Shown here: positions 8,809 to 17,800 of the stretch, piece by piece | How positions within the stretch are numbered: the first letter of the stretch is position 1 | Layout of the letters: each line of letters begins with the position of its first letter | Assembly (NCBI RefSeq): GCF_029081005.1 | Contig: NZ_JAJQTQ010000018.1 | Span: 18,828 to 82,827, forward strand | DNA: 64,000 bases | From: Halomonas elongata | GTDB lineage: Bacteria; Pseudomonadota; Gammaproteobacteria; Pseudomonadales; Halomonadaceae | Direction of reading: 5' to 3' | The notes under the pieces: generated by a model | The model's input: only the letters and a program-made list of their open reading frames with translations | The model's database searches: none | What the model was told of the DNA's origin: nothing | Translations under genes and position numbers: made by a program

Positions 8809-9642
8809 ATGAAGAGCATGAACAGAACATTGAATATAGGCATCAGAGCACACGACCTGCCCAAGCAGCCTCTGGAGAGCCTGGTAAATAATGTGGCCGA
8901 CCGAGGACTTGGATCGGTGCAATTGGCCCTGAACAAGTCGTTCGATTTTGACACAAGGCCGGGAACATTGAATCCGGGCATGGCGCACCTTGTCGGAACG
9001 GCATTCAGACGTCGCGATATTCAAATTTCGGTACTTGGCTGTTATGCCAACATAATCCATCCAGACCCCGACGAACGCTTCTCTGCGCTATCAAGGTTCA
9101 AGGAGCATATTCGGTATTCCAGGGATTTCGGATGCGGGATTGTTGGCACTGAAACAGGCAACGTCAATCCCGATATCATATACACTGAAGAAAATTTTCA
9201 TGAAGAACCTTTTCAAGAAGTGTTGTCCAGTGTCAGAGAACTCGTCGATGAGGCCGAAAAATTCGGCATCATCGTAGGTATCGAGCCGGGCGTCAACCAT
9301 CCAATCCATTCCCCCAGGACGATGAAACGCTTGCTCGACGAGACGGGATCCAACAACTTGCAAGTGATATTCGACCCAGTCAATCTGTTGACGGCCGATA
9401 ATCACGAACGACAGGATGAAATCTTGTCTGAGGCCTTTTCATTGTGGGGAGACCGCATTGCTGTCATCCACGCCAAGGATTTCACCATCGAAGATGGTCG
9501 TATAGTCCCTGCTCCGGTGGGAAAGGGGCTCATGAATTACAAGGTTGTCCTTGAGCATCTTAGCCCGCACATCAATATCATTCTCGATGAAACAAGCCCC
9601 GAGCATATCGAGGATGCCGTTCATTTTCTTAATTCCTGCTGA
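8809..9642 (+). CDS. sugar phosphate isomerase/epimerase-like TIM-barrel protein
   Basis: This protein of 277 residues belongs to the xylose isomerase-like / AP endonuclease 2 superfamily. Metal-site residues are recognisable in GIIVGIEPGVNHP (Glu), NLQVIFDPVNLL (Asp), AVIHAKDF (His) and INIILDETSP (Glu). The cytoplasmic product probably isomerises or epimerises a sugar or sugar acid from the same pathway, but the substrate cannot be read. Two starts are possible, at 8809 and 8818, and neither has a clear ribosome site. The gene follows a hairpin, so it may depend on read-through or on its own promoter. Confidence 0.75.
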   Translation: MKSMNRTLNIGIRAHDLPKQPLESLVNNVADRGLGSVQLALNKSFDFDTRPGTLNPGMAHLVGTAFRRRDIQISVLGCYANIIHPDPDERFSALSRFKEHIRYSRDFGCGIVGTETGNVNPDIIYTEENFHEEPFQEVLSSVRELVDEAEKFGIIVGIEPGVNHPIHSPRTMKRLLDETGSNNLQVIFDPVNLLTADNHERQDEILSEAFSLWGDRIAVIHAKDFTIEDGRIVPAPVGKGLMNYKVVLEHLSPHINIILDETSPEHIEDAVHFLNSC

Positions 9643-9755
9643 CGTGGCCAGGTATTGCCCGCTCTCGACGGGCCAGAGGTGGGGTATGGCTATCCCCTAT
9701 CGTATGATATCCCCTATCCTGCGACGGATATCCGTGCAAGCAAGGGGAAGCGACC

Positions 9756-10014
9756 ATGTGGGACCAGCAAGAAATCCGCCTCGCGCCACGTTCGCGGGGC
9801 TTTCACCTGATCACTGACGAGGTCACCGAGGCCGTCCCCCGGCTGGCCAGCTTGAAGGTTGGCCTGCTGCATCTGCAGCTCCTGCATACCTCTGCCTCGC
9901 TGACCCTCAACGAGAACGCCGACCCCGATGTCCGCCACGACATGGATGCCTTCCTGCGCGACAGGGTGCCGGGTGACCTGCCCTATTTCCGCCATACCCT
10001 GGAGGGCCCGGACG
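9756..10014 (+). pseudogene. yjbQ: host yjbQ, 5' part (86 codons), interrupted by the integrative element
   Basis: The frame encodes the first 86 residues of a YjbQ/UPF0047 protein (secondary thiamine-phosphate synthase-like family), including PRSRGFHLITDEV and HTSASLTLNENADP. After codon 86 the frame runs into element sequence and stops at 10026-10028. Joining base 10014 to base 29758 gives an uninterrupted 420-bp gene through EGPD-DMPAH, exactly the length of the intact copy at 29204-29623. GC content is that of host genes, and AGGGGAAG precedes the ATG. This half alone lacks the C-terminal conserved GTWQG and EHRDHGG motifs, so it should be inactive. Confidence 0.95.
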
Positions 10015-10019
10015 TACGG
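10010..10019. other. attL junction of the yjbQ-targeting element
   Basis: Host sequence (GGACG) meets the element arm TACGG at 10014/10015. The position follows from the exact reconstruction of yjbQ. Only one base (G10014 = G29757) is ambiguous. Confidence 0.8.
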
Positions 10020-10413
10020 GTTATATAAGGGCTCCTTGCCGGATATGGACATATAGTTTTATATGGACACCTCCTATGCAGTTACTCCTCATTCCTAGCC
10101 GCTGTAAGATGACCATGCGATCCAAAATGAGGCTTTCCAAAGCTATGCTCTGACGCTAGGTAATGAAATCATTAAAAAATGACACATTCCGAAGCAATAC
10201 TATATAAAAGCTTTAGGAAAAGGAGTAAGAGCCTCACTACTTAACTCACTCTAAAAAGACTCCATCTCAAACTTTGCGAGGACAAGGTGACAGCATAAAA
10301 AATTCGCAACCTTTAGAGAATAGAAGCTTATTCCATACTGCTCAAGATCAAGACCTAATCCCTGTATTTCAAGATCGCTACAACACACAGCACTTCTAAT
10401 TTCGCGCGACGCA
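10020..10413. other. left-end non-coding region of the element
   Basis: AT-rich sequence between the left attachment site and the first promoter. I find no open frame worth calling on either strand. Apart from the two ATATGGACA repeats at 10043-10069 I see no organised structure. It may contain further recombinase binding sites. Confidence 0.6.
10043..10069 (+). repeat. left-end direct repeats ATATGGACA (two copies)
   Basis: ATATGGACA occurs at 10043-10051 and 10061-10069, with an 18-base pitch, 28 and 46 bases inside the left boundary. The same word and its complement recur near the right boundary, so these are candidate accessory binding sites for the recombinases. Confidence 0.7.
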
Positions 10414-10442
10414 TTGAAGGATCCCCTTTTGTGTCATATAAT
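10414..10442 (+). promoter_or_regulatory. sigma70-type promoter for the first element gene
   Basis: TTGAAG (10414-10419) and TATAAT (10437-10442) are separated by exactly 17 bases. The first gene starts 128 bases downstream, leaving a long AT-rich leader in which I see no other structure. Confidence 0.5.
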
Positions 10443-10570
10443 ACAAAGAGTATAAACTTTACACGTACGCTCTCAACATTATTAGTCTTATTAGATAGCA
10501 CCCAATAGATTAGGATATGGTAGGGACGTGATGATTAAGCAAAAATACAAATTAATGAAATGGTGGCGCT

Positions 10571-11710
10571 ATGTTTAAGCGAGTCAACTTGCTTAAACCA
10601 AGACTGGTAGGCAAGCGTTATGATGATCATGCACTTCCTTTGATGATCCTGAAAGACTTTTCTGTTTTTGAGGAATTTGTCATTGATGTAGCCAAGTGGC
10701 TCTATCTTCAAGACAATCCCAGTCGCATGAGGGCGCCAAAAAAATTCACTGATAACATATACTTAGAAATTACTAAAATAGAAAAAGGAAGTGCCCAGCC
10801 GATCATTGACATGCATGTTCATGAGTCATCTCATGACTTGGTCCCAGCTCTGGCAGAAGATTATTTCATGAGAGCTCGGGACTCAATTATCTCTGCCATT
10901 GACGCAGCCGCCAATGACGAGAATGTCATAGATCATCTTCCTAGCCACCTGTTGGGGTATTTTGACCGCTTTGGAAGAATGTTGCTTGATGACGAGCGCA
11001 TCGAGTTCTCCCCTGAAAACCTCGATAGAAAAGCCCCGCTCAACCGTTCGACAAGAAAGAAGTTGATAATGCTGTCTAAGTCTGATGGATTGACAGACAA
11101 CATATCTATACTTGGAAAAGTTTTCGGTGTTGATCAAATAAATCTGACCTATGATATTCAGCTTACTACTGGTCAGAAAATAATGGGGCGAATGTCTTCA
11201 TTCCATGTGAATGATATTCTCCATGCCAATAATGCCTATCGGGATGGAGGGTATGTCTCTATCAAAGGGGTTGGCAGGTTTAATAGAAATGACCAACTTA
11301 AAGAGGTTATTGAAACAGACCAGATCACAATTTTAACCTCTACCGAAGTCCAGGTTCAGCTGGAAGAGCTCAAAAACCTGAGGGACTTCTGGTTGGATGG
11401 AAAAGGGCTTGCCCCATGTAAATCTGGTTTAGATTGGCTCATAAGCTGTTTTTCAAACCTGTATGAAGACGACCTTCCTCAACCTTATGTATACCCCACT
11501 CCCGAAGGAGGGGTACAAGTGGAATGGAGTATTGGTGAACAAGAAATAAGCTTAGAGATTGATCTCAAAAATCATCAAGGATATTGGCATTATCTTGACA
11601 TAAGCTCTGATAGTGATTATGAAGAGAGACTGGATCTTGATGACGAGGAAAAGTGGGCTTTTGTGACATCGAAGCTGCGTGAGGCTGAAGGGCAGGAAAA
11701 AAATGAATGA
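10571..11710 (+). CDS. protein of unknown function, first gene of a two-gene module
   Basis: This soluble, acidic protein of 379 residues has no signal peptide or membrane segment. I recognise no catalytic motif. The C-terminal 70 residues contain the stretch YVYPTPEGGVQVEWSIGEQE followed by alternating charged strands, which looks like a small beta-rich domain. The middle has a long charged region (residues 150-260). Its stop overlaps the start of the next gene by 8 bases (ATGAATGA), so the two are translationally coupled and probably work together. Low GC and position in the element mark it as cargo. A defence or toxin-antitoxin-like role is possible but not shown. Confidence 0.8.
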   Translation: MFKRVNLLKPRLVGKRYDDHALPLMILKDFSVFEEFVIDVAKWLYLQDNPSRMRAPKKFTDNIYLEITKIEKGSAQPIIDMHVHESSHDLVPALAEDYFMRARDSIISAIDAAANDENVIDHLPSHLLGYFDRFGRMLLDDERIEFSPENLDRKAPLNRSTRKKLIMLSKSDGLTDNISILGKVFGVDQINLTYDIQLTTGQKIMGRMSSFHVNDILHANNAYRDGGYVSIKGVGRFNRNDQLKEVIETDQITILTSTEVQVQLEELKNLRDFWLDGKGLAPCKSGLDWLISCFSNLYEDDLPQPYVYPTPEGGVQVEWSIGEQEISLEIDLKNHQGYWHYLDISSDSDYEERLDLDDEEKWAFVTSKLREAEGQEKNE

Positions 11711-12071
11711 TTCGACAATTCTTCTTCGTCAAATCAACCCAAACTTCATTAGGGATGGCAGGGTCACCTCACAAGCTTTCAAGCCCACCCCCAAAGATGA
11801 AGATTTACTATCAGTCTATGATGGAGACATGATTTCTCCTCAAGATTCTCTTCATCACTTTGAAGACTCGCTGGACTGCTCCTCAAGCGGAGTTATGGGT
11901 GTTACTGTCGAAGAGTGTAAAGAGCAAGACCTTACAGCCAACTCAGATCCAGCGCCATTTCCAGAGCATGCTGTGATTGATTATTCAGATCTTTCAAATG
12001 GCCAAATCTCTAAAAAAGCAAAGAAGATCACAAAGGTTGCTCAAGAACGGGATTGGCTCTACAAAAAATAG
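11703..12071 (+). CDS. protein of unknown function, second gene of the coupled module
   Basis: This protein of 122 residues begins LLRQINPNFIRDGRVTSQAF and contains KDEDLLSVYDGDMISP, GVMGVTVEECKE and DPAPFPEHAVIDY. The family looks familiar from island-borne gene pairs, but I know no function for it. The start at 11703 overlaps the end of the preceding gene and has GGGCAGG upstream. A start 24 bases earlier in the same frame is less likely because it lies deep inside the upstream gene. A good terminator hairpin follows, so the module is a two-gene unit. Confidence 0.8.
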   Translation: MNDSTILLRQINPNFIRDGRVTSQAFKPTPKDEDLLSVYDGDMISPQDSLHHFEDSLDCSSSGVMGVTVEECKEQDLTANSDPAPFPEHAVIDYSDLSNGQISKKAKKITKVAQERDWLYKK

Positions 12072-12109
12072 TGAAATTAAAAGCCCGCCTTTAACGGGAG
12101 TCTGCATGC

Positions 12110-12131
12110 AAACCCGCCGCAAGGCGGGTTT
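12110..12131 (+). terminator. terminator after the two-gene module
   Basis: A perfect 9-bp stem AAACCCGCC / GGCGGGTTT with a GCAA tetraloop is followed by ATTCC. It lies 39 bases after the stop of the second module gene. Confidence 0.8.
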
Positions 12132-12231
12132 ATTCCTGATGATATGCATATGCTTCGCATATTAGCTCTTGGCAAGTCAAGGCCTTACCATATTCTCATC
12201 CCTTTACCTTCCCGCTCCCCGAAGCAAGGCA

Positions 12232-12411
12232 TTAGCCTTGCTTTTCATCACCTTCTCTCTCGAGACCTTTGAAAGGGTCCCGACCATAACCCCGCTTCAG
12301 TAGTCGTCTGCCATGGTAGTGATATGCTCCCTCAAGCCACTGATCATCGAGCTCCGGCGCATCGTCAGGATCTACCCAATCCCTTTCCGTATCTTTACTG
12401 TCATCGCCCAT
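12232..12411 (-). CDS. orphan BrnA/DUF4415-like antitoxin fragment
   Basis: This small acidic protein of 59 residues has the core RDWVDPDDAPELDDQWLEGA followed by a RRLLKRG-like stretch. The core matches the N-terminal signature of BrnA-type antitoxins (DDAPELT.E..E.A), but the ribbon-helix-helix DNA-binding part that normally follows is absent and no BrnT toxin gene is next to it. Two starts are possible: ATG at 12411, or TTG at 12420, which is closer to an AGGAG. It may be a remnant of a toxin-antitoxin pair or a self-standing small protein. Confidence 0.55.
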   Translation of the reverse strand: MGDDSKDTERDWVDPDDAPELDDQWLEGAYHYHGRRLLKRGYGRDPFKGLEREGDEKQG

Positions 12412-12458
12412 AGCTGCCAACGTTCTCCTATTTGGTTGGTGATGGTTCCTCCGAGCCT

Positions 12459-13601
12459 CTACACTGATAAAGGATTTTCCTGCTTAATTAGCTCATGTAA
12501 TGGGCATTCAAACCCACCGTCATCAGTCCCCAAGACCATGTTGAAGATTATGCGACTCAGAGAGGACTGCGGAAGATTATAGTTCCTATGGAACGGTTTT
12601 ACATCCCAATCGTTGGCCACAGCCCGCTCCATGTTCCGTGAGATATTCCCTACGACTGAGTTGGCAGCTTGCCTTTTACTGATAGAGCTTCGCATGTAAT
12701 AGGCGGCTGCGTCCTTGGTAGCTCGCCAAATGAAGTTGTAGACCTGGGCCACACTGAATTTCTCTAAGCACTGGCTTATAACCTGTCGAGTCTTCTCCCC
12801 CGGCGACAAGTACAGCTGATGATCCTCCAGAATAGTCTTCAGAAAACCGAGGCATTCATTCAGTTGGACTTCCTTGCATAGCGCGACGAATTCCGGTGCT
12901 TGTCTGACGCCTTGTATGATTTCCTCATCGAAAAACTCATTGACCAGCGCCGTAACATGATCGGCGTCCAAAGCAAGGTTAAACGCACACTCTCCGAGAT
13001 CGACACTAAATCGATCATCCTCGTGAAGCTCGACCGCCTCAAGGCGTGTGCCCAGGCAGATTAACAGTAGGTGGTTGTCAATCAAATGCCGAAGGACCTT
13101 GTGATCGTAGACAGAATCAGGTGACAACGTGCAGGTAGGATAGTCGTCTAGCGGCTCAATGGTAGTGAATTGCTCGTCGCCTAACGCCTGAATCGCAGCT
13201 AACAGATAGATTTTGCTGGTCAGGTCTAGCGTTGCTGGGTCTGGCGTGTTGTTTTCCGCCGACTGCCGCATTTTCAGGATCAAGCCCCTCTTCTCGTCGG
13301 CGATGGCTTGGCGCTCAGCGTCTATACATGCTTTGCAGATCCGATTCTGAAACCAGCGGCGCTCCTGATACTGGCTGCGGGTGCCAAAGCGGTACGGCTG
13401 TTTGCAACGCCCACAGCAGATGTCTTCCCGCCATACGAAGGCGTGCCGCTCGACGAACTTACTGACCACATGGGGCTTCATCCCATGAGCGGTCGCAATC
13501 TCGCGTATCTTGAGCGCAAACTCACCTTCCTCAGTCTGTCGCCAGTAGTCCGCGCAGATGCGAGCGTTCAGCTCATCATCAGTGAGAATCTCCAACTGCA
13601 T
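12459..13601 (-). CDS. unknown protein with a four-cysteine (CxxC..CxxC) zinc-ribbon-like motif
   Basis: This protein of 380 residues has no membrane segments. Near residues 63-93 it has CGRCKQPYRFG and, after about 25 residues, ICKACIDAE, a likely zinc-binding knuckle. The preceding stretch (AHGMKPHVVSKFVERH) could be a helix-turn-helix, so DNA binding is possible. The C-terminal part (YYMRSSISKRQAANSVVGNISRNMERA) is helical. No known domain is recognised. It is transcribed divergently from the XRE gene with 86 bases between the two starts, an arrangement typical of a regulator and its target. Confidence 0.75.
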   Translation of the reverse strand: MQLEILTDDELNARICADYWRQTEEGEFALKIREIATAHGMKPHVVSKFVERHAFVWREDICCGRCKQPYRFGTRSQYQERRWFQNRICKACIDAERQAIADEKRGLILKMRQSAENNTPDPATLDLTSKIYLLAAIQALGDEQFTTIEPLDDYPTCTLSPDSVYDHKVLRHLIDNHLLLICLGTRLEAVELHEDDRFSVDLGECAFNLALDADHVTALVNEFFDEEIIQGVRQAPEFVALCKEVQLNECLGFLKTILEDHQLYLSPGEKTRQVISQCLEKFSVAQVYNFIWRATKDAAAYYMRSSISKRQAANSVVGNISRNMERAVANDWDVKPFHRNYNLPQSSLSRIIFNMVLGTDDGGFECPLHELIKQENPLSV

Positions 13602-13662
13602 CCAGGCTACTCCAAATGGGAATCATAGTCCGTGGAATTGTATGCAGTGGGCCGTGATAGTT

Positions 13663-13677
13663 CCATCCTTTGGATGG
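13663..13677. promoter_or_regulatory. dyad CCATCC-TTT-GGATGG before the XRE gene
   Basis: A perfect 6-bp inverted repeat ends 10 bases before the XRE start and overlaps the ribosome-binding purines. Its inner CATC...GATG half-sites are the same as in the dyads at 23424-23437 and 23484-23497. It may be the autoregulatory site of the XRE protein. Confidence 0.5.
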
Positions 13678-13687
13678 AGCGGGACAG

Positions 13688-13930
13688 ATGCGGAACGAGA
13701 AGCTGGTGGCATTCGGCCAGAGGGTCAGAGAGCTCCGCAAAAACAGAGGGTTATCTCAGGAGGCCATGGCTGCACTGGCCGGGGTGGACCGAAGTTATAT
13801 GGGCCACATCGAGCGCGGCGAGAAGAACATCACCCTGACCAAGATCTACCAGATCAGCGAAGCCCTCGGCATCGAGGTCGCCGACCTCTTCCCCCGCACC
13901 GCAACCCCTAGCGTGTCTTCTTCTGATTGA
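13688..13930 (+). CDS. XRE-family helix-turn-helix regulator
   Basis: This compact DNA-binding protein of 80 residues consists almost only of an HTH_3 domain: FGQRVRELRKNRGLSQEAMA, then SYMGHIERGEKNITLTKI and ISEALGIEVADLF. Size and domain resemble the controller proteins of restriction-modification loci. The start at 13688 is chosen because GGAGC lies 7 bases before it. An in-frame ATG at 13670 sits inside the upstream dyad. Its 3' end overlaps the convergent 56-residue gene by 23 bases. It may control the restriction and recombinase operons of the element. Confidence 0.88.
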   Translation: MRNEKLVAFGQRVRELRKNRGLSQEAMAALAGVDRSYMGHIERGEKNITLTKIYQISEALGIEVADLFPRTATPSVSSSD

Positions 13931-14078
13931 CGAGCCCTCGTCGCTTCTTCCTGAGCTGCGCTTTCATCCAGTGGCCAGCATCTCGCATCTCATCACGTAG
14001 CTCCTGAAGCTCCTGCGCGTTGAGACGCCGGAACTGACCCTGTTCCCCGGCCTCCGGCTTACCCGATCCGTGCGCCAT
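13908..14078 (-). CDS. small basic protein of 56 residues at the end of the type I RM operon
   Basis: An open frame of 56 codons starts at ATG 14078 with GAGG 5 bases upstream, 11 bases after the stop of the metallopeptidase gene. The product begins MAHGSGKPEAGEQGQFRRLN. It continues with an amphipathic helix (AQELQELRDEMRDAGHWMKA) and a very basic tail (QLRKKRRG). Good ribosome site, operon-like spacing and plausible composition support a real gene. No function is recognised. It overlaps the XRE gene tail to tail. Confidence 0.6.
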   Translation of the reverse strand: MAHGSGKPEAGEQGQFRRLNAQELQELRDEMRDAGHWMKAQLRKKRRGLVNQKKTR

Positions 14079-14089
14079 ACCAGCCTCCC

Positions 14090-14848
14090 TCAGTCGATCA
14101 GCCTGCCTGCCATGTCATCCAGTCTGGCCTTGATGCCCTCCCACTGTGGCATCACTTGCCCCATCAGGCGATAGAATCGCTCGCTATGGTTATGCTCCGC
14201 GATGTGACACAGCTCATGCAGGATGACGTAATCTACGCATTCCCGCGGCGCCTTCACCAGGTGCGGATTCAGCGTCAGACGCCCTTGAGGCGAGCAGCTT
14301 CCCCAGCGCGTTTGCATGGCCTGCACCCGCATCGGTGGCCGCTCAGAGACCCAGAGCGCCTGTTCCAGCAAGGCGTCGAGCCGCCGCCCAAACACCTCAC
14401 CCGCACGCTCCCGATACCAGCGTGCCAGTAGCTGTTTGACCTTGTCAGGCCGCTTATGGCGAATGCGCACCTCCAGCCGACCGCGTAGCAGCTTGACACC
14501 TTGCCGCTCCGTCAGCGTCTCGATCACTTTCAGAAGGTGCTGCCTGCCCAGGTAGTAATGGCTTTCGCCACTCACATAGCGGCGCGGGATCACGTATTCA
14601 TTCTGAGCGCGAAACTGGCGCAGCTGTTGATAGATCCACCGCGCCCGCTGCCGGACTGCATCGAGCACCTCATCGTCACTGGCTTCTCGTGGGGCCAGGG
14701 CTTCGACACGCGTATCTGGATGGACCTTGATCAGTACCCGATTGATGCCTTGGGACCGGGCCAGGCGCCGGATGGTGATACATTCGTCGCCATAACGGAA
14801 CACCAGCTCGCGACCATAGGGAGCGGCATCAGCGATCATCACGCTCAT
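14090..14848 (-). CDS. YgjP/M48-like zinc metallopeptidase
   Basis: This protein of 252 residues (DUF45, SprT/WSS1-like) has the zinc motif in YVILHELCHIAEHNHSERF, in which HELCH supplies two histidines and the catalytic glutamate, and the more distal histidine completes the site. The MQTRWGSCSPQGRLTLNPHL stretch is typical of YgjP. Its ATG overlaps the hsdR stop (TAATG), so translation is coupled. Such peptidases are often the last gene of type I restriction operons. Their exact role there is not established; control of restriction enzyme levels is one possibility. Confidence 0.9.
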   Translation of the reverse strand: MSVMIADAAPYGRELVFRYGDECITIRRLARSQGINRVLIKVHPDTRVEALAPREASDDEVLDAVRQRARWIYQQLRQFRAQNEYVIPRRYVSGESHYYLGRQHLLKVIETLTERQGVKLLRGRLEVRIRHKRPDKVKQLLARWYRERAGEVFGRRLDALLEQALWVSERPPMRVQAMQTRWGSCSPQGRLTLNPHLVKAPRECVDYVILHELCHIAEHNHSERFYRLMGQVMPQWEGIKARLDDMAGRLID

Positions 14849-17800
14849 TATGTTGCCAATCCTACTCGGGTGATCTGAACGATGTTCTCCACGATCTGCT
14901 TAGCCTGATCCATACCTGCGCCCACGGACTTGCACTGCCTGAAGACCACCGGCAACAATTGCTTGCGTATCGCGGCTTCGATGTTCTGCGGATTGATGGA
15001 GTGGACGGCTACCGCGTCGTCGACCACCTCACAGGCCTCGAATGCCAGATTGATCCAGAGTTGTTGAACCTGGGGGTCGTCACTGGACAGCACCTTAGGC
15101 AACGCCTGCTTGAAGACACCATACACCGCCTGCGCATGCCGATTACCCTGAAAAGCATCAGGCAGTTCATCTAGTCGGCGCTCGCTGACTTGCTGCTCGA
15201 ACTCCTTGAAAAGAAGATATTGTTTCAAGGGGTGGTCGAACAGCTTCTCAGCCTCCTCGATGGCCTGGCGCAGAAGCGCCGAGAAGGCTTCCTGGGCGTA
15301 AGGGTCATCCTTGAGGTCCTGCTCGATCATCTTGGTGACCCGAGTCTTGATGATATCCGTCTCGTTGCGGGTCTTGTCCTCGCTCCACTCTTCTGGCGCC
15401 TGCTGTGCTCCCATACGACTAACTTCGTAGGCCCCGTCCGCTTCCTGGATATCGACACCTACCACATGGCGATCCAGCAGCTTCTTGACCTGCTCCACGT
15501 AGTCGTCGTAGTCCACGGACTCGCCTGCGTCCTGCTTGACCAGCTGGCGAAGGCTGGAGAACTGCTTGAGAGTGTCCTTGTAATGACGACGATCGTCGTC
15601 GGTGAAACTCGAATCCTCGAAGAAAGTGGATGATTGCAGGGCGACCTTCAGGCAGCTGGCAAAGGCCGTCAGCGCCTCATAGAAGTCTTCACGCACCTTC
15701 TGGTGCACATCGACCAGCTCAGGCTTAGCGCCCGGCAAAGCCGACTCCAGAGTCTCCATGCGCGGTACCAGTACTTGGCGTAGCTGTTCGATGTCCTGCT
15801 TGTTCTTCACGCCATCGAAGATCGCCCATAACTGCGTATAGAGCTGCGGCAGCCGCTTGTACTCCGTACCCATGGAGTGATAAAGCCCCTCGATATCGTT
15901 GATATCGAAGCCTCCCTGAGTGCGTGAAGCCAGGTCCTGATACTTGGCGATGGTGGTATCCAACTCCGCCAGAATGCCGCGATAGTCGATCAGGAAGCCA
16001 AAACGTTTCTTGTCATGCAGGCGGTTCACGCGAGCAATAGCTTGAATCAGGTTATGGGACTTAAGCGGCTTGTCGATATAGAGCACCGCGTTCTTGGGCT
16101 CATCGAAGCCGGTCAGCAGTTTATCAACCACGATCAGCAGCTTGAGGTCATCATCCTTGTTGAAGCGCTCTATCAGGCTGCGGGTGTAAACCTGTTCCTC
16201 CTGGTTGCCGACATTGTCCTTCCACCACTGCTGCACCTCCGGCAAGGTGGTTTCATCCACCTCGGTGTTACCTTCACGGGTGTCCGGTGGGCTCATCACC
16301 ACCGCCGACTCGAACAATCCAGCTTCGTCCAGGTACTTCTTGTACTTGATGGCTGAGCTCTTGCTGTCGCATGCCAGTTGGCCCTTGAGGCCCTCCGGCA
16401 CATGCTTGACGAAGTGGTTGGCGATATCGAGTGCAATCAGACGAATACGGTCATCGGCGCTGTAGATCTGCCCCTTCCTGGCCAGCTTGCGTTTGAGGTC
16501 GGTCTTCTGAGCGTCTTCCAGCCCTTCGGTGATCCGCTCGAACCAGGCATCGATGGCCCGCTCGTTCACATCCAGATCGGGAATACGCTCCTCATAGAGC
16601 AACGGGGAAACCGTCTTATCCTCTACAGCACGCTGCATGGTGTAGGCGTGAACGATGGGGCCGAATTTGTTAGTGGTTCGGTCCTCCTTCAGCAGGGGGG
16701 TGCCCGTAAAGGCCACAAAGGCGGCATTGGGCAACGCCTGTTTCATGCGGATATGGTTCTCGCCGCCTTGGCTACGGTGCCCCTCATCGATCAAGACGAT
16801 GATGTCCGAGCTTTCGTTGTGGCACTCCGGCAGCTTGGTCGCGGAGTTGAACTTCTGGATCAGCGAGAAGACGATGCGCTCGTTGCCCTTACCAATCTGT
16901 TCGGCCAGGCGTGTGCCAGAGGTTGCCATGGCCGCAGCCTTGTCCTTCTTGGTGGCCAGCTCGCCACCGGACGTGAAGGTGGCACTCAACTGGCTCTCAA
17001 GATCGATCCGGTCGGTGACGATGACCAAGCGGCACTGCTTGAGCGACTCGTGCAGGATCAGTGCCTTGCTGAGAAACACCATGGTGAAGGACTTGCCGGA
17101 GCCTGTGGTATGCCAGATGACACCACCTTCTCGTCCACCATCCGGACGTCTGGTGTTGATTCGCTCGATCAGCCGCTTGATACCAAACACCTGCTGATAG
17201 CGAGCAACGATCTTCCCGGCCTTCTTATCGAACAGGGTGAAGAAGCGCGTCATCTCCAGCAGACGCCCCGGTGAAAGCAGACTGATGAGGAGCCTGTCCT
17301 GGCCGGTCACGGCCAGTTCGCCGCCCTGCAGGCGCTGTTCGTACCATTCGCGGTCTGCTGGTGGACGATGACTGAAGAGCGCATCAAGTTGCTGCGCCGA
17401 GAGCGGGGCATTCTTGAGCGCATGCATCTCGGCTTCCGAAATGTCTTCCTCACTCCAGGTCGCCCAGAATTTCTCTGGTGTATGGCAGGCGCCATAGCGA
17501 CCCTCATGCCCATTGATCGAGAACAGAAGCTGGCTGTATGCGAAGAGTTGGGGAATCTCGTCATAGCGCTGGTTACGTAAGCACTGAGAAATGCCCTCCT
17601 GCAGAGTTGGCCCCTTGTGAGACTGGCCGTCGGGCCGTTTGGCCTCAATCACCGCCAGGGGGATACCATTTACGAAGCAGACGATATCCGGCCGGCGCGT
17701 ATCCACGCCTCCCGAGCGAGCAACGCTGAACTCCTCTGTGAAGTGAAAGATGTTATTCTCTGGGTTATCCCAGTCAATTAGCGCTACAGTCGGGCTGGCC

